Shown piece by piece: positions 27,547 to 35,125 of a stretch of DNA of 62,447 bases. Below the pieces are notes generated by a model. The model was not told where the DNA came from and did not search any database. It saw only the letters and a program-made list of their open reading frames with translations. Numbering within the stretch: the first letter of the stretch is position 1; each line of letters starts with the position of its first letter. The DNA is from a virus. Made by a program: the position numbers and the translations under genes. The DNA is taken from IMG/VR virus record IMGVR_UViG_3300006919_000053, positions 1-62,447 of that record, one strand, 5' to 3'.

Positions 27547-29098
27547 TCTCTATTCTTTTATTAGAAATTACACAATCTGCTGATATTATTGTAAGGGCAA
27601 CACTAACTGCATTTTTCAAAGCTGTCTTTGTTACAAGAGCTGGGTCAATAATTCCAGACTCAATCATATCGACAACTTCCCCTGTTATTACATTTATCCC
27701 TTTTCCTTCTTTTTCTAAATCAACGTTGGGATACATTCCAGCGTTTTCAAGTATCATCTCAAAAGGTCTTCTGATTGCTTTTAGTAATATACCTTGAGTT
27801 TCATTCTCTGGCCTTAATTTACTTGAAGCGTTCAAAAGAGCTATTCCTCCCCCTGGAACTATACCTTCTTGAAGTGCCGCTTTAACAGCATATATCGCAT
27901 CTTCAACCCTGTCTTTTTTCTCTTTTAACTCAACTTGACTGTGAGCTCCTACTTTTATAACAGCAACAGAGCCGTTAAGCATTGAGAGTCTTTGTTCAAG
28001 TTTCTTTTTTAAAAACGGATTATCCTCGTTTTTAATTTTATCTTCTACGGATTTTATTCTTTCTTCAAGCTCTGGTATATCTTCAGAAACCTTTAAGACA
28101 GTATTTTTATCATCTGTAGTGGATTTTAATACCTCTCCGAGTATAGAAGCATCCATAAGTTCTAAATCATCTCCAAGAGATTCGTCTATTAGTTTTGCTC
28201 CTGTAAGCAAACAAAGGTCTTGTAAAGTGTCCATCTTAGTTGGACCAAAACCTGGCAAATCAACAACGTTTACCTTTATGTTTCCTTTCACTTTATTCAT
28301 TAGTAGCGCAGACATTGGTTGCTGTTCCACCTCTCCAACAATAAGCAAAGACCTTTTTTCTTTAATAACATACTCTAATATTCCTTGTATCTTTCGTATA
28401 CTCTCTATTGGAGTTTTACATACAAGAACAAGAGGATTATCAAGTTCTGCTTTGTCTTTTTCTTCGTTTGTAGCTAAGTGTTGTGCTTTTAGTCCAGAAT
28501 CAAAATGAACTCCTTTTTCAAACTCAAGGTGTGTTTTTTCAGAGTCAGACTCTTCCATTGTTACAACACCGTTTTTACCAACAAGGTTATAAGCCTCGGC
28601 TATTAAATCTCCAAGCTCTTTATCATTGTTTGTTGATATAGTAGCTACGTGTGATAGGTTATCTCCTTTTACATCTTTCTTTATTTTGTCGATGTACATA
28701 ATAACCTTTTGTTGCATTAGTACTACTGCATCTTTTAGTTCTCTTGGATTTACATCCGTAGCGGCTTTTAATTCTTTTAGAAGTGCGTTTGCAAGTACAG
28801 TTGCTGTTGTTGTTCCATCTCCAGCTTGTCTTACTGTGTTTCTTGCAGCTTCTTTTATTAATGTAGCACCCATGTTTTCTACAGGGTCGATAAGTATTAC
28901 GCTTTCAGCTACAGTTACTCCGTCCTTTGTTATAACGGGTTTGCCAAGTGCATCCTCATAGATTACGCATCGTCCAGAAGCACCGAGAGTGGAGCTGACC
29001 GCATTGGCCAGCTTCTCGACTCCCTTCATTATTTTACTACTTGCTTCCTTACCGAAAGTCAAGTCTTTTACAATCTCACTAGGGTTGTTGTATTCCAT
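27533..29098 (-). CDS. groEL: Phage GroEL chaperonin, 521 aa
   Basis: A full-length group I chaperonin. The ATPase site motif AGDGTTTAT is at residues 92-100, and VEDAIYAVKAALQEGIVPGG near 395-415 carries the Asp needed for hydrolysis. N-terminal TLGASGRCV replaces the usual TLGPKGRNV. Apical and intermediate segments are recognisable (GKNGVVTMEES, LLIVGEVEQQPMSALLMNK). The C-terminus stops after ISADCVISNKRIENASN and lacks the GGM repeat tail of bacterial GroEL, which may enlarge the cavity. It overlaps groES by 14 bases and likely folds capsid or tail proteins. Phage GroEL proteins are known but uncommon. Confidence 0.93.
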   Translation of the reverse strand: MEYNNPSEIVKDLTFGKEASSKIMKGVEKLANAVSSTLGASGRCVIYEDALGKPVITKDGVTVAESVILIDPVENMGATLIKEAARNTVRQAGDGTTTATVLANALLKELKAATDVNPRELKDAVVLMQQKVIMYIDKIKKDVKGDNLSHVATISTNNDKELGDLIAEAYNLVGKNGVVTMEESDSEKTHLEFEKGVHFDSGLKAQHLATNEEKDKAELDNPLVLVCKTPIESIRKIQGILEYVIKEKRSLLIVGEVEQQPMSALLMNKVKGNIKVNVVDLPGFGPTKMDTLQDLCLLTGAKLIDESLGDDLELMDASILGEVLKSTTDDKNTVLKVSEDIPELEERIKSVEDKIKNEDNPFLKKKLEQRLSMLNGSVAVIKVGAHSQVELKEKKDRVEDAIYAVKAALQEGIVPGGGIALLNASSKLRPENETQGILLKAIRRPFEMILENAGMYPNVDLEKEGKGINVITGEVVDMIESGIIDPALVTKTALKNAVSVALTIISADCVISNKRIENASN

Positions 29099-29126
29099 TT
29101 AATTAAATTTAATTTTTTCTTAGTGG

Positions 29127-29411
29127 TTATTCAAAGGTTTTAACGACTACGGGTCCTTTTAGGAAATCTAATCGTTTTTGATAGTGTGCGATTGAGGCGT
29201 CTATTGCCCTTTCACATGATTTAACAGTTTCTCGACGCGTTACGTCTGTCCACTTGTTATCCCATTGGTATTCGGCTTGGAAATATCCGTTGGGTAGTTC
29301 AGTAATTCTCCAGTTCTTTTTCTGCACAATGTGCTCCCAAAGCTTCCTGGTCTCTTCGGGTATACTAGCATCTCCTTGAGAACTAGTAATGGTTGAGTAA
29401 AAATAGGTCAT
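29127..29411 (-). CDS. Hypothetical protein, 94 aa
   Basis: A soluble 94-aa protein with several Trp residues (IVQKKNWRITELPNGYFQAE, YQWDNKWTDV) and a C-terminal helix. The strand pattern WRITELPNGYFQAEYQ with DVTRRETVKSCERAIDAS resembles small alpha/beta phage proteins of unknown function. It lies 28 bases upstream of groEL. Confidence 0.65.
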   Translation of the reverse strand: MTYFYSTITSSQGDASIPEETRKLWEHIVQKKNWRITELPNGYFQAEYQWDNKWTDVTRRETVKSCERAIDASIAHYQKRLDFLKGPVVVKTFE

Positions 29412-29427
29412 TTGGTTTATAGAGGTT

Positions 29428-29670
29428 TTATTCCTCTTCTTTGTTTTCTTTGTACTCTCCAGTCTCCATATCTACTGTGATGTTTCCATATTTTTCCCTA
29501 AGATCTTTTTGAGACAACTGAAGGTCTGATTGGATTGTAGATAATTCATGCAACGCTTCATGCTTTACAGATTCTAAAGAACCTATCCTCATCTGGAGTT
29601 CTCTTGCAGAGCTTACTAATGACTTTAGGTTTTCGTACTCTTTTTTTTGAAGTTTTTTGTTTTTTTCCAT
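29428..29670 (-). CDS. Small coiled-coil protein, 80 aa
   Basis: Almost entirely helical and charged, with heptad-like spacing of Leu/Ile from residue 5 to 60 and an acidic C-terminus (MDMETGEYKENKEEE-type tail). No family recognised. Its place between tail fibre genes and groEL suggests an assembly or chaperone accessory role. Confidence 0.6.
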   Translation of the reverse strand: MEKNKKLQKKEYENLKSLVSSARELQMRIGSLESVKHEALHELSTIQSDLQLSQKDLREKYGNITVDMETGEYKENKEEE

Positions 29671-29732
29671 TTTAAATGTTTGTTATGTAATTAAATAAAA
29701 TTTTCATTAATCTTTGCCATATTTTATATTTT

Positions 29733-30425
29733 TTATGCAGGTTTAAGTGCAATTCGAAAACTAACATTTGGGTCAGGCGTTGGCACAAAAAAACTACCAC
29801 CACTTTCAGTTCCCGCAGTAGTTTGAGTTTTATAAACTTTTACATTTGAACTACTTCCTCCTGTTGTGTTATATACTCCTTCTAAAAACGTATAGCCTGA
29901 TGGTATTGTCATACCTGAAAAATTATCATCATCTAAAGCAAAACCTGCTATTATAACACAACCATCAACTGTTGTCGTTACAGAGGGTAAAGGAATTGTT
30001 GTACTTGTTGATGATGTTTGGCTTGAAGTTGCAAAATCTTCAATAGGGTTATTAGTGTCACAGCCTCTCCAAACTGAATAAACCACATTTTCCATTTCAA
30101 AAAATTCATCTCCATCAGCAACTGTAGAAAAAGTTTCGCTTGTGCCTGTTGCAACATAATAACCTGCAATAGATGTAACTGATTGGTCTACTGACCAAAT
30201 ACTAGTTCCTTTGTCAAAAGATTCAGACCAAACATCATTACCTGTATCTGAAGCCATGTGAATAATTATAACATCATTCGCTTGAATGCCTGTAATTGTA
30301 AAACTGTCTTGCGTTGTACCGTCTCCATCTCCATTGTAAGACCCAGATGTAACCAAAGTTATTTCCGAAGCAACTGCACTACCCGATTGAAATTTTCGTA
30401 AATGGTTCCAATGAACAAGTATCAT
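29733..30425 (-). CDS. Putative tail adhesin / virion surface protein, 230 aa
   Basis: A Ser/Thr/Gly-rich, beta-sandwich-like protein. Segments GTTQDSFTITGIQANDVIII and DGCVIIAGFALDDDNF, with terminal FRIALKPA, match a family of phage and bacterial surface proteins I recall only by pattern. It overlaps the upstream C1q-like gene by four bases, and both may form one fibre tip. Candidate receptor-binding or virion-decorating protein. Confidence 0.55.
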   Translation of the reverse strand: MILVHWNHLRKFQSGSAVASEITLVTSGSYNGDGDGTTQDSFTITGIQANDVIIIHMASDTGNDVWSESFDKGTSIWSVDQSVTSIAGYYVATGTSETFSTVADGDEFFEMENVVYSVWRGCDTNNPIEDFATSSQTSSTSTTIPLPSVTTTVDGCVIIAGFALDDDNFSGMTIPSGYTFLEGVYNTTGGSSSNVKVYKTQTTAGTESGGSFFVPTPDPNVSFRIALKPA

Positions 30426-31279
30426 ATCTCTAAAAGGAAATAATAATTAGCAGTTCCATCTCTATAAACAATCAACTTCATATCTGTATTGGCAGTAAAA
30501 TCAGCCCCCATCATTTTAGTTGCATTTGTAAAAGAAGGTTCTGAAGCAGCGTTAATACAAATATGAGCAAACCCTCCTGTAACTGCTCCATTTGCAACAG
30601 TGTAACTTGTGGTGTTATTTGCATCTGTGTAATAAGTTCCCGCTACATTTGAGAGGTCTATAGTACTTGGGTCTGCAGTTGAGTTTGTTGCTGAAGAAAC
30701 ACCTGTCGCTGCAGTAGAACCCGCTATTTGAGTTATTGAAAAAACACTATCTCCACTTATCATTGTTATAGAACCTGTGTTACCTTGAGTAATACTTCTA
30801 ATATCTACAATTTCTCCTGCGCTTAAATCAAGTAAAGCCGTTATGCTTGAAGAACCAACTGTCAAAGAACCTGAAGAACGCAAATACATATCTGAACCTC
30901 TATATCCTGTAGATGTGGCATCTACAAAAACTTCAAGACCAATCCTACCCCTTTGCATAGCACCTGTTGCGTTTACAATAGCTGAAACTAAATATTTTCC
31001 TGCGTTAGTAACTGTTACTCTGCCACTTGAAAGTGAATAATTTGTAGTATCAGTTATGGAATCAGTAACATTAAAAGGAACAATAGTAAAACTTGCAGTA
31101 TTTAAATCTGTCGTTGTGTTTGTTGAGCCATATTGAGCCACACTCACAGTAGAACTTCCACCACCTCCACTATAATTAGCATCAGCGTATGCCTTTGTAA
31201 TTAACGCATCATTCCCCTGCGAAGTAATTTGAGTATTACTTGCAGAAGAAGATACTACTGTATTAAAATTTGTTGCCAT
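30422..31279 (-). CDS. Tail fibre / adhesin with C1q-TNF-like domain, 285 aa
   Basis: The N-terminus ITKAYADANYSGGGGSS is a typical fibre attachment linker. A C1q/TNF-like beta-sandwich follows at about residues 45-185 (segments GKYLVSAIVNATGAMQRGRI, YLRSSGSLTVGSSSITALLD and LSAGEIVDIRS). The rest, with ANGAVTGGFAHICINAAS, is a second beta domain. These domains trimerise and bind receptors in phage fibres. A host-type promoter ends only 5 bases before the ATG, so the mRNA may be leaderless and the gene pair 31279-29733 may be separately transcribed. Confidence 0.65.
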   Translation of the reverse strand: MATNFNTVVSSSASNTQITSQGNDALITKAYADANYSGGGGSSTVSVAQYGSTNTTTDLNTASFTIVPFNVTDSITDTTNYSLSSGRVTVTNAGKYLVSAIVNATGAMQRGRIGLEVFVDATSTGYRGSDMYLRSSGSLTVGSSSITALLDLSAGEIVDIRSITQGNTGSITMISGDSVFSITQIAGSTAATGVSSATNSTADPSTIDLSNVAGTYYTDANNTTSYTVANGAVTGGFAHICINAASEPSFTNATKMMGADFTANTDMKLIVYRDGTANYYFLLEI

Positions 31280-31283
31280 TCGA

Positions 31284-31313
31284 CAAAGATATGAATTTAA
31301 TTTTTATTTACAA
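31284..31313 (-). promoter_or_regulatory. Bacteroidota-type promoter before the C1q-like fibre gene
   Basis: On the minus strand TTG (31313-31311), exactly 19 bases, then TATCTTTG (31291-31284) matches the flavobacterial -33/-7 consensus TTG-N19-TAnnTTTG. The predicted start site falls at or one base before the ATG at 31279. Confidence 0.7.
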
Positions 31314-31317
31314 AATA

Positions 31318-33489
31318 TTAGGTGTATGCTACTGAACCAGCAGTCGCTCCTTTCACAGAGGTTATTACAACCCTAAGGTCGTTTGAAGGTACGGCAGCAA
31401 AAACAATTTTTATTTTACTAGTGCTTGCCGAATCAGACTTATCTGTTCTGAATACATCTGCAAAAACAGTGGCTTCTGTGGTTTTATCATAAATTTGAAC
31501 TACAATGTCAGCTGTTCCTAAGTTGTGAGTTACCTCTGCATATAAGTTTGAGGAGTTTACACTTGCTGCCGCTATGTCAGCTACAACGCTTTTAGCTGCT
31601 AATGTGTCTGGAGTAACTACTTTGGTACCTAAGGTTCCTGTCTGGACTTCCGCGGCACTTGCGTAAGCAACACCTAAATTTGTTCTTGCTGTTGAAGCGC
31701 TTGAGGCTCCAGTACCTCCATCTGCGACAGGTAAATCTCCCGTAACATCTGTAGTTAGATTTATGGCGTTTCTAGTAATCTCTTGACCACTAATAGTAAT
31801 ATAATCTAACGAACCAATTAAAGTAACATCTGTTGAGTTATCAGTACCCGCTTGATCTACATCTAAGTTTGCTCTTGCGTCAGTTGCATTTGTAGCTCCA
31901 GTACCCCCATCAGATATAGCTAAAGTTCCTGTAATACTACTTGCACTTAAATCAACAGCGAGCTCTGTGCTTTCAAAAACAAGACCTCCATTTGCTTTAA
32001 TATCTGCGCTAATAGTACTTGATGTTATATCTATACCATTACCATCTGTAAAGTTTGTAATGTCAGATGTCAACGCTACTGTACCAGAGGCATTTGGCAA
32101 GTTAATTGTTCTGTCAGCAGTTGGATTGACAACATCTAATGTTGTTTCAAAATCATTTGCTGTTGCCCCTTCAAAAATAATACCACTTGAAGTGTTAATG
32201 ACTTCAACATTATTAACTGTTTGCGTTCCAGCTACAGTTATGTTTTGTACACTCAAGGTTTGTGTACTTGGATTGTAGTGGAAATTTGCTGCATCAGCCT
32301 CGTCTAATAATCCATTACTTCCGTTGTGATAAACAATGTTGAAATCAGAATTTGAAGCAGAATCTTCTGTTACACTCACAGTAGATGCAAGAGAAGGCAT
32401 TGTAACTGTTTTAGTGTTTACCGCTGTTACGTGTCCTTGTGTCGATGTTGTAATGCTGTCTATAGCTGTAAAGGTTGCTCCAGCGGCTGGAGTTGCAGTA
32501 GACGTATTGTTTGTTCTTGATACAGAGTCGTGGGTTATTGAGATTGTAGGTGACGTTGCTGAGTTAGCAGTAAATGTCCCGCTTCCTCCTAACACACCAG
32601 TACCTTGAACTGTTAAAGTCCCATTGTTTACAGTTGGCAAATCTCCCGTTGTTATAAAGCCACTAGTAGTGTTGTCGTAGTTCGCCAAATCATTATCCAC
32701 CACAAAATCCATGTTATTGTTCGCATCATCATACGTAACTGTGATTAATGTTTTCGTACCTCCTGTAGCGATAAAAGGACCAACAATGTCTTGAACTTGC
32801 TCAGTAGATAATTGTGTGTTAGTGTTAGTGTCTGTCCATGGCACGTTAACAACCATTTGGTCGTCACTATTAAGTTGAACACCATAAGTTCTGCCAGCTG
32901 TTGTTGTAACACTATTTGCAGCTACTGTCTGGTCTGTATTGCTAAAAAGCTGAACACCACCTGTTACTGTAGATGTAGCTAAAGGAAGCGTATAAACCGT
33001 ATCGGTATCTGTCCATGGCACGTTAACAACGGCTTGACCACTTGAGTTTAGTTGGATACCATAGGTTCTCCCACTTGTTGATGAAACAGCATTTGCAGCT
33101 ACAGATTGGTCTGTATCACTAAATAGTTCTATACCACCTCTAACACTACTTGTCGCTTCATTTAAGTTTATTTGAACCGTGTCTGTAGCTTGAACAACTG
33201 TTGAAATACCAGTTCCTCCAGCAATATCAAGATTAGCTGCGTCGTCAATAGTCTGGTTTGTTCCACTATCTGCTGTTAGAGTAAAACTACTCATTGTTCC
33301 AGAAGAAGTACCTACTGTCTGCCAACTGCTTCCATCATAAAACTTTAAAGAAGTCCCATCAATAATAATAAGACCTTTGTTTCCAGTACCTAGTCCTGTG
33401 AAACTTGTTTCAGCCGCGTTGTGTACACGCGTATTTTTAATCTCTGCTACTTTTTGTAGATCTAAGTGATTTAAAATTGGTATTGCCAT
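31318..33489 (-). CDS. Tail fibre protein with internal repeats, 723 aa
   Basis: A Thr/Ser/Gly/Asn-rich fibre protein. Residues about 110-240 contain two tandem units of about 55 aa, each running from GGxxLFSxTDQxVAANxV through SGRTYG or AGRTYG to VVNVPWTDT. ISDGGTGATNATDARANLDV and VADGGTGASSASTARTNLGV are the classic fibre-shaft motif. The C-terminus (VQIYDKTTEATVFADVFRTD) is a small beta domain. No signal peptide or chaperone domain. The repeats could drive length variation by recombination. Confidence 0.75.
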   Translation of the reverse strand: MAIPILNHLDLQKVAEIKNTRVHNAAETSFTGLGTGNKGLIIIDGTSLKFYDGSSWQTVGTSSGTMSSFTLTADSGTNQTIDDAANLDIAGGTGISTVVQATDTVQINLNEATSSVRGGIELFSDTDQSVAANAVSSTSGRTYGIQLNSSGQAVVNVPWTDTDTVYTLPLATSTVTGGVQLFSNTDQTVAANSVTTTAGRTYGVQLNSDDQMVVNVPWTDTNTNTQLSTEQVQDIVGPFIATGGTKTLITVTYDDANNNMDFVVDNDLANYDNTTSGFITTGDLPTVNNGTLTVQGTGVLGGSGTFTANSATSPTISITHDSVSRTNNTSTATPAAGATFTAIDSITTSTQGHVTAVNTKTVTMPSLASTVSVTEDSASNSDFNIVYHNGSNGLLDEADAANFHYNPSTQTLSVQNITVAGTQTVNNVEVINTSSGIIFEGATANDFETTLDVVNPTADRTINLPNASGTVALTSDITNFTDGNGIDITSSTISADIKANGGLVFESTELAVDLSASSITGTLAISDGGTGATNATDARANLDVDQAGTDNSTDVTLIGSLDYITISGQEITRNAINLTTDVTGDLPVADGGTGASSASTARTNLGVAYASAAEVQTGTLGTKVVTPDTLAAKSVVADIAAASVNSSNLYAEVTHNLGTADIVVQIYDKTTEATVFADVFRTDKSDSASTSKIKIVFAAVPSNDLRVVITSVKGATAGSVAYT

Positions 33490-33492
33490 AAT

Positions 33493-34122
33493 CTATTTTT
33501 TTATATACGCGTATCCGCTTTGTGATTGTAAAAAATTTATTGTTAATCGATTTTCGTTTATATAAGTAACAATGCCCATTGCTTGAACATCGTTGTATAC
33601 AGCCCCTTCCGTTAACTTTACAGTTATCGTCGGAAGATAATTTTGCAACCCTAAATTATGGGTTATATCCCAAGTTTCTGAAGAGTTGTTTTGAAAATGT
33701 TTATGCGTTACTTTTTTGTTCTGCCAAGCTGAAGATGTTGAACTGTATTCTAATATATCTCCATCAGATACGTTAGAAACGATAACATCACTTGCTGTAT
33801 CTATAGTCCCTACAGAACCAGTAGCTCCAGTTTCACCTTGAGGTCCAGTTAAATCTGGAGTTGTAAAAGTAGTGGAATCTGTAAAGTTAAATGTAAATGT
33901 TCCATCTTGATTGTCTGTAACAGAATCAATACCGTTTCCGTCATTACCATCAGCTCCAGCGGCTCCTTGGGCATAGTTTATAATACCGCCAGAAACCACA
34001 ACGTCAACACTAACAGGAGATGTTTTATCTACAAGTTCTACCGTTATTGAATTTGTTTTTTCAATAACATTGACAGTAGTTGCGCTAGTTTTTTCTATTA
34101 AATTAACTGTACTTACCGCCAC
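33493..34122 (-). CDS. Tail fibre protein with collagen-like repeats, 209 aa
   Basis: The N-terminus has four related segments NLIEKTSATTVNVIEKTNS-like of about 10 aa. Two short collagen-like Gly-X-Y stretches follow (GAAGADGNDGNG and GPQGETGATGSVG) around an FTFNFTDSTTFTTP strand. The C-terminal domain (KHFQNNSSETWDITHNLG, then QAMGIVTYINENRLTINF) is found at the tip of short fibres in marine phages. Trimeric fibre protein by composition. Confidence 0.65.
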   Translation of the reverse strand: MAVSTVNLIEKTSATTVNVIEKTNSITVELVDKTSPVSVDVVVSGGIINYAQGAAGADGNDGNGIDSVTDNQDGTFTFNFTDSTTFTTPDLTGPQGETGATGSVGTIDTASDVIVSNVSDGDILEYSSTSSAWQNKKVTHKHFQNNSSETWDITHNLGLQNYLPTITVKLTEGAVYNDVQAMGIVTYINENRLTINFLQSQSGYAYIKK

Positions 34123-34126
34123 TTTA

Positions 34127-34495
34127 TTATGTTGTTATTTCGCTTAATACTTTTATTTCTCCTTTAACGTATGTTTTTACCTTAGTAGGATTAGTTGTTG
34201 TTATCTGCAAGTCATATACAAAAGTACCAGCACCCCAGTCGATAGCATCTGTCATTGATATTTTCAATATTCCAGAATCTCCATCTTGAGTATCAGTATC
34301 AACCCATTCAAGTCCGCTACCAATAGTCAATGTTTCGACTGCTGTTGATAAATCTTTTTTGTTTTTTATCTGTAATCTGGGAGTAGAGCCCGATAAATCA
34401 TTTACAGTATTAGTGTCGTTTATAAAAAAATTAAACGTTACTTCCTCAAAACTATCTCCGTTATATTGGTCAGGTATGTTAAAAATAGCTGCCAT
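34127..34495 (-). CDS. Putative baseplate/fibre adaptor with Ig-like fold, 122 aa
   Basis: A 122-aa all-beta protein. The pattern DSFEEVTFNFFIN, GSTPRLQIKNK and TFVYDLQITTTNPTKVKTYV with KGEIKVLSEITT resembles the BppU N-terminal type domain, which links fibres to the tail. It sits between fibre genes. Family assignment by pattern only. Confidence 0.55.
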   Translation of the reverse strand: MAAIFNIPDQYNGDSFEEVTFNFFINDTNTVNDLSGSTPRLQIKNKKDLSTAVETLTIGSGLEWVDTDTQDGDSGILKISMTDAIDWGAGTFVYDLQITTTNPTKVKTYVKGEIKVLSEITT

Positions 34496-34564
34496 GTTCT
34501 ATATTTTATTACTTCTTTTTATCTTATTTTATATTACGTAATTTGTTTGTATGTTAATTTGTTA

Positions 34565-35125
34565 TTATGGTTGGTTTGGGTCGTAATCTCTACCAGCGGC
34601 TTGATAATATTCATAATCTCTAGGGCTGTTTGTAACGCCCGCACTACCAGAACTAATTCTTATTTTTATGGCCCTTGGAGCTCCATCAATAGCATTCCCA
34701 GCTATAGTGACCTGGAAAGTATCCCCATCAGAAACACCTGTGTTCCCGCCATTTGGAAAACTAGCCCATGAGGTTCCGTCTCCAAAGTTAACAAAAGAAC
34801 AACTACCCACAACTGAATTTGGGTCTGGAGAAACGTTAAAGGTAATCGTAAAGGTTTCGCCTATTGCTGCCCTTGGAGAAGATGATGAAGATGCTGGTAT
34901 TCCAGAAAGCCCTATACTGTACGTTACAGCAACAGCATCATGGTTATAGTTTTGAAACTCGCTCATATTATCAGTTCCAGCTACATTGTATGTTACGTCA
35001 AATCCATCTGAGTTTGCATACTGAAAAGCCTCTGATAAAGACTGAATATTTTGCACATCACCATCATCTATAGCAACTTTTATGTCATCTTTTAAAGAAA
35101 GATTGTTAGTTGGTAAATTAGGCAT
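34565..35125 (-). CDS. Putative virion/fibre-associated protein, 186 aa
   Basis: An N-terminal helical segment (LKDDIKVAIDDGDVQNIQSL) precedes a Pro/Ser-rich linker and an all-beta domain (GETFTITFNVSPDP, SDGDTFQVTIAGNAIDGAPR) of Ig-like appearance, with a polar C-terminus. It overlaps the stop of the large fibre gene by eight bases and likely belongs to the same fibre assembly. No specific family recognised. Confidence 0.55.
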   Translation of the reverse strand: MPNLPTNNLSLKDDIKVAIDDGDVQNIQSLSEAFQYANSDGFDVTYNVAGTDNMSEFQNYNHDAVAVTYSIGLSGIPASSSSSPRAAIGETFTITFNVSPDPNSVVGSCSFVNFGDGTSWASFPNGGNTGVSDGDTFQVTIAGNAIDGAPRAIKIRISSGSAGVTNSPRDYEYYQAAGRDYDPNQP

